Source: Psychrobacter sp. P11F6 (GTDB lineage Bacteria > Pseudomonadota > Gammaproteobacteria > Pseudomonadales > Moraxellaceae). From it: a stretch of DNA of 64,000 nt. The notes under the pieces are model-generated. The model did not search any database. It was given only the letters and a program-made list of their open reading frames with translations, and was not told the DNA's origin. A program made the translations under genes and the position numbers. The stretch lies in NCBI RefSeq assembly GCF_001435295.1, contig NZ_CM003594.1:1612001-1676000 (forward strand), written 5' to 3'. This document shows positions 26,827 to 35,540 of this stretch, one piece after another (the first letter of the stretch is position 1; the number at the start of each line of letters is the position of its first letter).

Positions 26827-27674
26827 CCATCAAGCTGCGTAATCGAAATCTCCCAAGTTTCATTGTACGGATTTGACGGCAGGGGTCAACCTTTTGAGCA
26901 AAACAGGTATCAACTGCATAGGGGTGACGGGACTCTTGCCAAAGATACTTTAAGTGAAGGTGAAGTAACATTTATAACTTTTCTTTATTTTTATCATCTA
27001 TGCAAAGGAGGACGAACTGAAAGTTCAATAAATACCGATCGAGTTATTGTAATTGATGATCCAATATCGAGCTTAGATAGTAATATCCTTTTTGTTGTTA
27101 GTAGCTTGGTTAAAGACGTAATAAAAAACGTAAAAAATGATGATAATCATCAATTTAAACAATTAATAATATTGACTCATAACATTTACTTCCATAAAGA
27201 AATATCCTTTGTTAACGGTCAAGCACAGTCGGAGAATACAGTTAATTTCTGGAAATTGAGAAAATTAGGGAATAAGACAAGTATTACTAATTATCAAAAT
27301 AAGAATCCGATATACAGCTCTTATGAAATGTTATGGCGAGAGTTACAAGAAAATATGGGTTCTCCAATAGCTATTCAGAACTCTATGCGACGAATAATTG
27401 AGAATTATTTCAAAATTCTTGGAAGTATGAGAGATGAGGATATTCTAAGTAAGTTTACATGTTCGAATGAGCAATTAATTTGTAAATCCCTTATATGTTG
27501 GGTCAATGACGGATCTCATTGTATTCCAGATGATCTATTTATTGATGGGCAATTTGCATCTATAGACGAATATAATAGAATTTTGAGGCTGTGTTCGAAA
27601 AGACAGGTCATATTTCACACTATAATATGATGATGAGAAATACGAACAATAATATAAGTCAAATAGCTGTCTAA
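26827..27674 (+). pseudogene. Broken C-terminal part of an AAA_13 (RloC/PrrC-like) ATPase
   Basis: The frame carries DTLSEGEVTFITFLYFYH (ABC signature region), VIVIDDPISSLDSN (Walker B/D-loop) and ILTHN (switch), the end of an AAA_13-type ATPase as found in PrrC/RloC-like and other defence-linked proteins. The N-terminal half with the Walker A is absent and there is no good start codon. Near 27580-27584 a T appears to be missing: the present frame ends at 27630, but the next frame continues naturally as FEAVFEKTGHISHYNMMM to a stop at 27672-27674, the usual family ending. The segment is more AT-rich than its neighbours. Truncated and frameshifted, hence non-functional; likely a relic of a transferred defence gene. 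Confidence 0.75.
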
Positions 27675-27858
27675 GAAATCTCACAGCCCTTATTGTAAAT
27701 GAAAATAACGATACAAAGGCTCACTGCATGTACATTACCAAGTACACCACGACTACCTAAATAACTTAAACTATTGATATTGTTGGTACACAGCCAAGTG
27801 TTCAAGTCCTCACTAGGGAACCATGCTTATTTCTATAACATCATAAAGGTGAAATAAC

Positions 27859-28332
27859 ATGAAAGCATTTAATATGAATAAACCAGAAATAGTGCAAGCT
27901 GCGATTGAATTTAAAAAGGCGCTTATAAATTGGAAATCAAGAGAAAAGATAGTAAGAGTAGCTTCTATTCATCGCCCTGATTGGGCTGAAAAGGATATAT
28001 TACGTTGCATAGAGGTAGAGACACGAAGGATTAAACCTGTCATAGAAGCATTTGAGCCTATATATCGTTTAGCTGTACAAGGTAAAATAGAGAAGCCTTT
28101 CGCATTGCAAAGTTATATGATGAGCTACACTGGTCGAGTATTGGGGGATGAGTTGTCATGGCCTGAAGTTCGTGCACCGTATCAGAGAATGATTAATAGT
28201 TTAAAAGGTGGCTTAACTTCAGAAGATTTTATGGAGTCGCCTTACATTATCAATCGAAAACTACCAGAGCATTACGACCAAGCAGTTAAGGAAATTGTAG
28301 CAGAGGGTTGGACTCATAATGCTCTACTATAG
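27859..28332 (+). CDS. Hypothetical protein, 157 residues
   Basis: I do not recognise this protein. It is a soluble, mainly helical and mildly basic sequence with no signal peptide or membrane segment. It has a clear ATG with AAAGGTGA upstream. It lies alone between a decayed ATPase gene and rsmA, in DNA that looks like an accessory insertion. Codon use appears normal and the frame is intact. Function unknown; a phage- or island-derived protein is possible. Confidence 0.55.
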   Translation: MKAFNMNKPEIVQAAIEFKKALINWKSREKIVRVASIHRPDWAEKDILRCIEVETRRIKPVIEAFEPIYRLAVQGKIEKPFALQSYMMSYTGRVLGDELSWPEVRAPYQRMINSLKGGLTSEDFMESPYIINRKLPEHYDQAVKEIVAEGWTHNALL

Positions 28333-28641
28333 CTACTGAGAATATTTTTCAATAAAAACCGCGAGTCAATCCTACCTTAATCTAAAGATTAAGCTGACCT
28401 TTCACATTAATAACTTTTATCTTATTCCCATAACGGTGATTATGGTAAATGGTTTGAGGGCAAGAAAAAACGCTGTGTCGATTGCGCTAAGGTATGAGCA
28501 GTTTACCGATAAAATGTCTCAAAAATACAGCAAATTTACGAGCTGTGGTATAATTTCGTATTACAAAAAGCGCCTATAAAACCAGTATATTGCTGCCATA
28601 GTGCTATAGCCCATTTATCTTTTATCCATTAAGACTTTTTT
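28333..28641 (+). other. Spacer before rsmA with promoter
   Basis: Bases 28430-28498 can be read as a short cysteine-containing peptide ending at TGA (HNGDYGKWFEGKKKRC), perhaps a gene relic. Near 28549 an extended -10 promoter is seen (separate entry). Otherwise nothing. Confidence 0.35.
28546..28554 (+). promoter_or_regulatory. Extended -10 promoter of rsmA
   Basis: TGGTATAAT (28546-28554) combines a perfect TATAAT with the TGn extension. No good -35 is seen at the usual distance. It lies about 88 bases before the rsmA ATG. Confidence 0.5.
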
Positions 28642-29505
28642 ATGTCCAAAATTTCGTTTGATGCTCAGTCTATTACCAACAGCCTACGCGCTGCCAAACA
28701 CCAACCGCGTAAGCGCTTTGGTCAAAACTTCTTACATGATCGCAGTGTCATCCGTGAGATTGTTGAGAGCATTCGCTTAGAGCGCGATGACAATTTGATT
28801 GAGATTGGGCCAGGGATGGGCGCACTGACTGAGCCATTATTGGCAGAAGTAGATGCGATGACTGTGGTCGAGCTGGATCGCGATTTGGCAGACAGTCTGC
28901 GTATTCGTATCGGTGCCAACAGCCATCCAAACTTTACGATCATCAAAGACAATGCCATGCATGTCGACTATCGCGAGCTGTATAGCGATGAGCGGGGCAA
29001 GCTCCGTGTGGTTGGTAATCTGCCGTATAATATTTCTACGCCTATCTTATTTCACTTGCTCAGTTATGCCGATGTGATTCAAGACATGCACTTTATGCTG
29101 CAAAAAGAAGTGGTTGAGCGTATCACAGCTGACGTTGGTAGCAAAACTTATGGTCGCCTATCTGTCATTATGCAGTATCACTGCCATACCGATTATCTAC
29201 TGACCGTACCACGTGGTGCTTTTAATCCGCCACCAAAAGTAACCAGTGCGGTTTTTCGTTTGACGCCGCATATCATTAAGCCAGTCGTCGCAGAGGACGA
29301 AGAGTATTTCGCGCTAGTGGTACGTGAAACCTTTAACCATCGTCGTAAGACGCTACGTGCTATCTTTAAAAAATCAACGTTGCTACCGACATTGAGCGAA
29401 GAAGATTTTGCAGCGTGTAGCATCGACCCACAAGCACGTCCTGAAGTCTTAAGTGTGAAGGATTTTGTGAATTTGAGTAATCAAGCGCGTAAAGTAGAGG
29501 TTTAA
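28642..29505 (+). CDS. rsmA: 16S rRNA dimethyladenosine transferase RsmA (KsgA)
   Basis: A 287-residue SAM-dependent methyltransferase that dimethylates two adjacent adenosines in helix 45 of 16S rRNA during 30S assembly. Motifs: [11 protein letters not shown] near residue 25, SAM loop [10 protein letters not shown], and catalytic NLPYNIS. The C-terminal helical domain includes [12 protein letters not shown]. Followed by apaH 96 bases downstream, a common gammaproteobacterial pair. Confidence 0.96.
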   Translation: MSKISFDAQSITNSLRAAKHQPRKRFGQNFLHDRSVIREIVESIRLERDDNLIEIGPGMGALTEPLLAEVDAMTVVELDRDLADSLRIRIGANSHPNFTIIKDNAMHVDYRELYSDERGKLRVVGNLPYNISTPILFHLLSYADVIQDMHFMLQKEVVERITADVGSKTYGRLSVIMQYHCHTDYLLTVPRGAFNPPPKVTSAVFRLTPHIIKPVVAEDEEYFALVVRETFNHRRKTLRAIFKKSTLLPTLSEEDFAACSIDPQARPEVLSVKDFVNLSNQARKVEV

Positions 29506-29601
29506 ATCGAGTTACTGCTGATTGGTCGTCAAAGACATTTGTATGGAAATGACGACATAAAACTTTCACATAAAACTATCACGTAAAAACACTGAGGATC
29601 T

Positions 29602-30444
29602 ATGAGATTTCGCCATCAGTATGTCATCGGTGACCTGCAAGGTTGCTATGCGGCGTACCTTCATTTACTTGAAATATTGGATTTTGATCCTGCACAAGAC
29701 AAGCTATGGTTTGCAGGGGACTTGGTGGCACGTGGTGAAGACTCGTTAAATACCTTGCGTCATGTCAAAGCACTTTGCGAGCAAGGGGCAGCCGCGACAG
29801 TACTCGGCAATCATGATATCAATTTGATCGCTGTCTGGCGCGGTGCGGCAAAGATTAAAAAAAAGGATCAGACAGCGCCTATTTTTGCTGCCGATGATTG
29901 CGATGAACTGCTTGAATGGTTACGTCATCAGCCAGTATTGGCTTTTCCTGATGAGCAGACGGTCTTGGTTCATGCTGGCATTCCACCGCATTGGACGGTT
30001 GAGGCGGCCGCAAATTACGCGCAGCAGTTAGAGTCACAATTGCAAAGTAGTTTAAAACAGCTGGATCGTTTATTGCCGAATTTATATAGTAAGACTGCTG
30101 ATGACTGGCATCCAGATATTAGCGGCTTTACCAAAATGCGTGCAATTGCCAATTATTTCACTCGTATGCGGCTGTGCAAACAAGACGGCACGTTAGAATT
30201 TAGCTTTGCAGCAGGGTTAGAAGCGTCTATGCCAGAGGGGTTTTTGCCTTGGTTTGAATGGCAAGTACCGCGGACTCGCAAGGTATTATTTGGGCATTGG
30301 GCAGCGCTGAAAGGTGAGGTAGACTTACCGTATGCGCGTGCACTTGACGGTGGCTGCGTTTGGGGTAATGACCTATTGGCTTATCGCTTGAATGATGGAA
30401 AAATTATCAGGTCAAGTGCGCACTGCTTACAGCCAGAAACATAA
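29602..30444 (+). CDS. apaH: Bis(5'-nucleosyl)-tetraphosphatase, symmetrical (ApaH)
   Basis: A 280-residue metallophosphatase hydrolysing Ap4A to two ADP and removing Np4 caps from RNA. Metal-binding motifs of the calcineurin fold are visible: GDLQGCY (a GDxHG variant with glutamine in place of histidine, normal in many ApaH), GDLVARGEDS and LGNHD. The C-terminal ALDGGCVWG is typical. CTGAGGATCT precedes the ATG. Downstream lies a bidirectional terminator against the convergent gcr-like gene. Confidence 0.95.
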   Translation: MRFRHQYVIGDLQGCYAAYLHLLEILDFDPAQDKLWFAGDLVARGEDSLNTLRHVKALCEQGAAATVLGNHDINLIAVWRGAAKIKKKDQTAPIFAADDCDELLEWLRHQPVLAFPDEQTVLVHAGIPPHWTVEAAANYAQQLESQLQSSLKQLDRLLPNLYSKTADDWHPDISGFTKMRAIANYFTRMRLCKQDGTLEFSFAAGLEASMPEGFLPWFEWQVPRTRKVLFGHWAALKGEVDLPYARALDGGCVWGNDLLAYRLNDGKIIRSSAHCLQPET

Positions 30445-30528
30445 TATTAGGGTATGGGCTCATTTCTATCTCCGTTTTTAAGATGAGGGCAGCACGCCGC
30501 AACTATTTGGCTTATCCAAACGATTTAT

Positions 30529-30577
30529 TGAACCACCAAAACCTTCCCATTAGCTGGGTAGGTTTGGTGGTTTTTTG
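30529..30577. terminator. Bidirectional terminator between apaH and gcr-like gene
   Basis: AACCACCAAAACC pairs with GGTTTGGTGGTT (one bulge) and is followed by TTTTTT. The stem overlaps the last codons of the minus-strand gene. Confidence 0.75.
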
Positions 30578-33030
30578 GGTTTAGGTAGTGAGGTTTTAGC
30601 ATCGCCCGTGGCCTTGTTTTCAGGGTTGCTGTTATCGCTTTCAGGATGGGCAGTCGTCTCATTACCCTCAGTAAAGGCGTTATGCGCTTTATCATATTGA
30701 ATATCACTACTATAAGGAACGCTATTGAGCTCCTCATCTATCAGCCCATCATCGAGTTCAATGGTTTTTTTGGTACTGATATGATTGGTGGTGCTGTGTG
30801 TTTCCCGACTTTTTAGCGCAGCGTCAGTGTCAGCATTTGAGATGTTGTTATCGTAATCTATATCTGTGATAGCCTGCTCATTTTGCATGCTTTTTTGCTT
30901 GGATTTAGGTAGGATTTTTACATCAGACAAACGGCGCACGACATAATTATTGGGAATAGTTTGTCCCCCTTTATGAGCGCTGGTATCATCAAAAATCATA
31001 TGTCCTTGGCTGTCGATACGAGCATACTTCATTGGCTTATCACGTGGCCAGAAAAAGTCTGAAGGATGGGTAAGCATATGGCTGAAAAGCTGCTTGGTTA
31101 AACGACTCCACTCCATGAATTTGACTTCTTTAGAGCGCAGTGCCACAAATAAGGCGAGCGAAAAGCTGACCATGAGGTTCACCATGCCGATAAGGGCAAC
31201 GCCTAAAATAGAAATAAACACAATCTGCCAATCCCACTGGTTGGCAGATATATTAAACAGTCCATGCGCCAAATTCGCCGAGGCAAACGCAATGTGGCGA
31301 ATATCAATCGGTAGGCCAAATAAATAGCCAATTGTTGCAGTACTACCTAAGAACACCCCGAACAAGAAATTGCCCATAATGGCGCCAAGGTTGGCTTCTA
31401 TAAAACCGCCTAAACGCTGTAACCAACTTTTTGGTAGTAGGTATTGAAGTAGTTTGTGGCGCTGAATACGGGCACCGATTTGGTTATAGACCGCCAAGTT
31501 ATCGTAGTAACCAGCAATAAGACCCGATAAAAATAAATACACACCAGCGATTGCCGCATGGGGTAGTGCCAGTGAATGAAAGGGGTCAAGATCATGCAGT
31601 AAGTGTGCAGCCTTATCGGTATTGATCATCGGCGCGCCAGTATATTGTAACCACGCAAAAGAGATAATCAGAGCGACTGGTATCGCTAGCATAATATTAC
31701 CCATAATCGCCACAAACTGAGTACGTAAAATATCGACCACCAATTCTGATAGTTTATTTAACTGGTGTGACTTTTTACCAGAACCGTCCGAGATAGTAGA
31801 GGCAATAGCCGCCGCCGTCATAGCAGGCTGTTTGGTAGCAACCGTACCATGAACGATATGGATAAAAACAAAACCCAATCCATAAATCATACTATTTACA
31901 AAGGCGCGTCCCATCGGTGCAAGGGCTAGGTTATAGGCTAATATCTTAAGCGTTGCCATAAAAGCAATAATAAAACCACCAATAGAGGCTTTCTTGAACA
32001 TTTTTTGGTAGCCCGATTTATCGGTACTAATATAATGTTCACCCACACGGCTGGCATTTTCAGTGACTTTGCGCGACAGCAGCTTGGTATTATTATCAAT
32101 TAAGTATCCAATACTATAACGGCGGCTCGCAGTGGTAATCAGTGCTTGAATCAACTCAATGAGCGCCTGATCACGCTTATCATAATTATCTGCTACCAGT
32201 TCAGTTAGGATGCGCATACGCTGCAAACTTTGGTCTAAACGCAGCATCATATTGGTCAGGCGAATAGAGATTCCCGTTTTATAAATGCGCTTGCGTATGG
32301 TGGCAACGATATCTTCGCATTGTTCAATCATGACCAGTAACGGCGCAGGATCTACCGCTTTTTCGGGCGTGATATCCGTTAAAGTATCAAGCTCATGCGC
32401 TTCTCGGTACTGATTGACGTATAAGACCGCCTCTTGATTTTGTGCCACAAATGACGCTGAATAATTCAGCATTTGCGGATAAAATTCCATCAAATCTGGA
32501 TGCAAGCCAATACCGCTGATACGGTATGACAAAATGATAATCGCATTCAAAATACTGTTTTTTGCTGTCGCAACTAAGTTTAAATGCTGCTCATCGACTT
32601 TGAGTAGCTCAACCAGTTCATCCCATTTGTCTTTTTTAATATTGGCAAGCCAGCGCTCGTCAGAGCGTTTATCAAATAAATAACCGACCAATTCTACGAC
32701 AGAATCTTCTTGTGGCAGTAGCGGTAAAAAACGGTGTCCGATAAGGCGACGTAGACTATTAAAAAAGCCCTGATCCGACATGATGCCGGTATCGGTATAT
32801 AAAGCAATTTGGCGATATTCAATAATCAGTTTTAAGACGAAACTTGACAGTCCATCTGCATATTCTGGATGTTGACGTAAAATATCAATCAGCTCTTGAA
32901 TGTTTTGATTGGCTAACGTGGGCTCTTTATCACTCACTCGTAGCTCATCGATTAAGCGCTTGAGTACCGCAGGATCTGGCACATCACTTAAGGCTGTAAT
33001 CTGTTGTAAAATGTGTTTTATTTCTGACAC
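30550..33030 (-). CDS. Gcr-family membrane protein ('site-specific recombinase', PF10136-like)
   Basis: An 826-residue protein resembling the Neisseria Gcr family. The first ~350 residues are soluble and helical; several hydrophobic helices follow (about residues 350-660, including the SANLAHGLFNISANQW signature), then a polar, disordered tail rich in D, E, S and N. The family is labelled site-specific recombinase from early genetic data, but the many membrane segments make a DNA recombinase role doubtful; I would call it an integral membrane protein of unknown function. AAGGGATGCA precedes the ATG. Single gene, convergent with apaH. Confidence 0.75.
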   Translation of the reverse strand: MSEIKHILQQITALSDVPDPAVLKRLIDELRVSDKEPTLANQNIQELIDILRQHPEYADGLSSFVLKLIIEYRQIALYTDTGIMSDQGFFNSLRRLIGHRFLPLLPQEDSVVELVGYLFDKRSDERWLANIKKDKWDELVELLKVDEQHLNLVATAKNSILNAIIILSYRISGIGLHPDLMEFYPQMLNYSASFVAQNQEAVLYVNQYREAHELDTLTDITPEKAVDPAPLLVMIEQCEDIVATIRKRIYKTGISIRLTNMMLRLDQSLQRMRILTELVADNYDKRDQALIELIQALITTASRRYSIGYLIDNNTKLLSRKVTENASRVGEHYISTDKSGYQKMFKKASIGGFIIAFMATLKILAYNLALAPMGRAFVNSMIYGLGFVFIHIVHGTVATKQPAMTAAAIASTISDGSGKKSHQLNKLSELVVDILRTQFVAIMGNIMLAIPVALIISFAWLQYTGAPMINTDKAAHLLHDLDPFHSLALPHAAIAGVYLFLSGLIAGYYDNLAVYNQIGARIQRHKLLQYLLPKSWLQRLGGFIEANLGAIMGNFLFGVFLGSTATIGYLFGLPIDIRHIAFASANLAHGLFNISANQWDWQIVFISILGVALIGMVNLMVSFSLALFVALRSKEVKFMEWSRLTKQLFSHMLTHPSDFFWPRDKPMKYARIDSQGHMIFDDTSAHKGGQTIPNNYVVRRLSDVKILPKSKQKSMQNEQAITDIDYDNNISNADTDAALKSRETHSTTNHISTKKTIELDDGLIDEELNSVPYSSDIQYDKAHNAFTEGNETTAHPESDNSNPENKATGDAKTSLPKPKKPPNLPS

Positions 33031-33435
33031 ATTGCATCCCTTGTGGTGGTTATTTCAGTCATTGTTATTATTGAGTATGAGCAAAGATATAAGTGTTTTG
33101 AATGGCTATATTGGCTATCAATGTCGCGATATCTAGCACTATTGATGATTAGGTTTCTAATTTACAGCTCACTAATTTGGAAGTTATTGGTTCAGAGCTT
33201 ATTGGTTTAGGCGTTAAAGATATTTGTACCAATCTTAATGTTGTGACTTTGCGTTATTTTAATCGTAACAATGCCTGAGCGGTTAATTATTTTGTTAGCA
33301 GTTATTTTGTGGCGCTCATTATATCGATTGTGGAAACCATCGCTGTGATGATATTTTTGGCAAAAAAAGGGACAGTAGCGTGACTGTCCCCTTATCGTAG
33401 TGCGGTATTGCCTACTTTATTATAAAAGTAAGAAA
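33031..33435. other. 405-base spacer
   Basis: Holds the putative promoter of the minus-strand gcr-like gene and a terminator hairpin at 33367-33392 for the acyl-CoA dehydrogenase gene. No gene is seen. Confidence 0.5.
33367..33392 (-). terminator. Terminator of acyl-CoA dehydrogenase gene
   Basis: AAGGGACAGT / ACTGTCCCCTT hairpin with a six-base loop. On the minus strand it is followed by TTTTTTTG. Confidence 0.75.
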
Positions 33436-35220
33436 TTAGCTAGCAGGTACATCAAAGTAACTAAGATCAAAGTTCATCATTGGATCACTACCAGCTTTAA
33501 CCATTTGTGCATGAGCATCAATGCGTGGCAAAATACGCCCGACGAAATAATCGGCAAGCTTGGCTTTATTGGTATAAAACTCACCTTCTTTACCGTTAGC
33601 GGCTTCTACCATCAACGCAAACATATACGAATAGGCGAGGTAACCAAAGGCATGCATGTAGTCAACGGCACAGCCATTGACTTCGTTTTTACGCTCGCCA
33701 ATGTTGCTAAGCACAGTGTTAGTCAATGCTTCAATCGTGTCAGCTGCATCTAGCGTTGCTTGCTTGATGCCATGATCCGCTTGCATGTTATTGACAAAAT
33801 CACGAATTTCACCTAAGAAATGAGTGACGTATTTGCCGTTATTTTTCGCCACTTTACGACCCAGTAAGTCAAGTGCTTGAATACCGTTGGTGCCTTCATA
33901 AATCTGCGCAATACGGGTATCACGAACGATTTGCTCCATACCCCATTCGCGGATATAGCCGTGACCGCCAAATACTTGCTGGCAATCAATAGTTGCTTCT
34001 AGCGCTTTGTCGGTCAAGAACGCTTTAGCAACTGGCGTCAATAGAGCAACGCGAGCAGCGGCGGCTTGAGCAGCTTCTGGATCGGTACTAAACTTCTCTT
34101 CGTCAAGATTTTTAGCCACATACATGGCAAAGCAACGTGAGGCTTCAGTATTGGCTTTGGCATTTAATAGCATACGGCGTACATCGGCATGATGAATGAT
34201 GGCATCCGCTGGCTTTTCTGGGCTTTGTAGTTGGGTATCGCTACGACCTTGACCACGATCATTGGCGTATAGCGCTGCGTTTTGGTAAGCAAGCTCAGAA
34301 CCACCAAGGCCTTGCAGACCCATGGTGACACGCTCATAGTTCATCATAATGAACATTGATGACAGACCCGTGTTTTCGGCACCAACCATCCAACCTTTAG
34401 CGCTGTCAAAGTTCATGACACAAGTGGCTGAGGCTTTGATGCCCATTTTGTGCTCGATAGAGCCGACTGCTAAAGTGTTACGCTCGCCTAAGCTGCCATC
34501 TGCATTGACCAAAAATTTTGGTACGACAAATAGCGAAATACCTTTTGAGCCTTCTGGCGCGTTAGGGGTTTTTGCCAATACCAAATGAATGATGTTTTCG
34601 GTTAAGTCATGCTCGCCGCCAGTGATAAAGATTTTGGTACCAGAGATATCATAGCTACCGTCATCATTAGGGATAGCTTTGGTTTTGATGATACCCAAGT
34701 CGGTACCAGCATGTGGCTCTGTCAAGCACATGGTGCCAGCCCATTCGCCGTTGTACATTTTTTCTAAGTAAGTTTGCTTTTGCTCTTCAGAGGCAGCCGC
34801 GTTTAGGCACAGTGTTGCACCAACGGTCAGGTTAGGGTAGAGAGCGAATGATTGGTTGGCGGTAAAAACCATTTCTTCAGTCAACATGGTCACCATTTTT
34901 GGGAAACCTTGACCACCGTATTCAGAATTACCGCTTAAGCCAACCCAGCCTGATTCAGCATACTGCTTATACGCTTCTTTAAATCCAGTAGGAGTCGTGA
35001 CGACGCCATTACCTTCAAAGGTTGCGCCTTCTTCATCGCCGCTGCGGTTGATTGGCAAGAGAATGTTTTTTGACAGTTTTGCCATTTCTTCCAAAATCAT
35101 ATCGACTGTTTCCATATCGACATGAGCTAAGTTTTCGTTGTTTTGCCAAAATTTAGGCGCGTTAAATACATCATTTAAGATAAAGCGCATGTCATTCAGA
35201 GGGGCATTATAAACAGCCAT
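33436..35220 (-). CDS. Acyl-CoA dehydrogenase, long (~600 aa) type
   Basis: A 594-residue FAD-dependent acyl-CoA dehydrogenase that introduces the trans-2 double bond in fatty acyl-CoA beta-oxidation. The signature MCLTEPHAGTDLG binds FAD/substrate, KIFITGGEHD follows, and QIYEGTNGIQALDLLGRK lies before the extra C-terminal domain (about 130 residues) typical of this long subgroup. The ATG at 35220 has AAAGGA at proper distance; the ATG two codons earlier (35226) is too close. A paralogue lies just upstream, each with its own terminator-like hairpin. Confidence 0.9.
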   Translation of the reverse strand: MAVYNAPLNDMRFILNDVFNAPKFWQNNENLAHVDMETVDMILEEMAKLSKNILLPINRSGDEEGATFEGNGVVTTPTGFKEAYKQYAESGWVGLSGNSEYGGQGFPKMVTMLTEEMVFTANQSFALYPNLTVGATLCLNAAASEEQKQTYLEKMYNGEWAGTMCLTEPHAGTDLGIIKTKAIPNDDGSYDISGTKIFITGGEHDLTENIIHLVLAKTPNAPEGSKGISLFVVPKFLVNADGSLGERNTLAVGSIEHKMGIKASATCVMNFDSAKGWMVGAENTGLSSMFIMMNYERVTMGLQGLGGSELAYQNAALYANDRGQGRSDTQLQSPEKPADAIIHHADVRRMLLNAKANTEASRCFAMYVAKNLDEEKFSTDPEAAQAAAARVALLTPVAKAFLTDKALEATIDCQQVFGGHGYIREWGMEQIVRDTRIAQIYEGTNGIQALDLLGRKVAKNNGKYVTHFLGEIRDFVNNMQADHGIKQATLDAADTIEALTNTVLSNIGERKNEVNGCAVDYMHAFGYLAYSYMFALMVEAANGKEGEFYTNKAKLADYFVGRILPRIDAHAQMVKAGSDPMMNFDLSYFDVPAS

Positions 35221-35540
35221 AAACATTCCTTTGGTTCAAATAAATAATAGTAAAGTTGTTAAAGATATCAATTGTTCTTTTGGTCTAACCTTAGCGGTTA
35301 ATAATCAAAGTTTAGCAAATAAGCTTGCGCACGGGTGTGTTTCTTCGTGAATTGTGCGTACACCAAAAGTATTGATAAAGGATAGCCTTTATAAAAATAA
35401 AGATAGATTTTTACAAAAGGTTAGGTTTTTTGACAGTGTTGACTCTACTCGTTATTAATTTTAATAGCGCTAAGAAAATCGGCAACACACCTGAGTATGT
35501 TGCCGATAAAAATACAGTATTAGCAGTATTTAACGTCTAA
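35221..35540. other. 320-base spacer between paralogous acyl-CoA dehydrogenases
   Basis: Contains the hairpin at 35478-35507 and presumably the promoter of the downstream copy. No gene is present. Confidence 0.5.
35478..35507 (-). terminator. Terminator of second acyl-CoA dehydrogenase gene
   Basis: Perfect 10-base stem ATCGGCAACA / TGTTGCCGAT, with T-rich sequence on the minus-strand 3' side. Confidence 0.7.

Noticed and set aside
28430..28498. Small cysteine-containing gene before rsmA
   Set aside because: The frame is short, has no start codon or ribosome-binding site, and may be chance or a relic.
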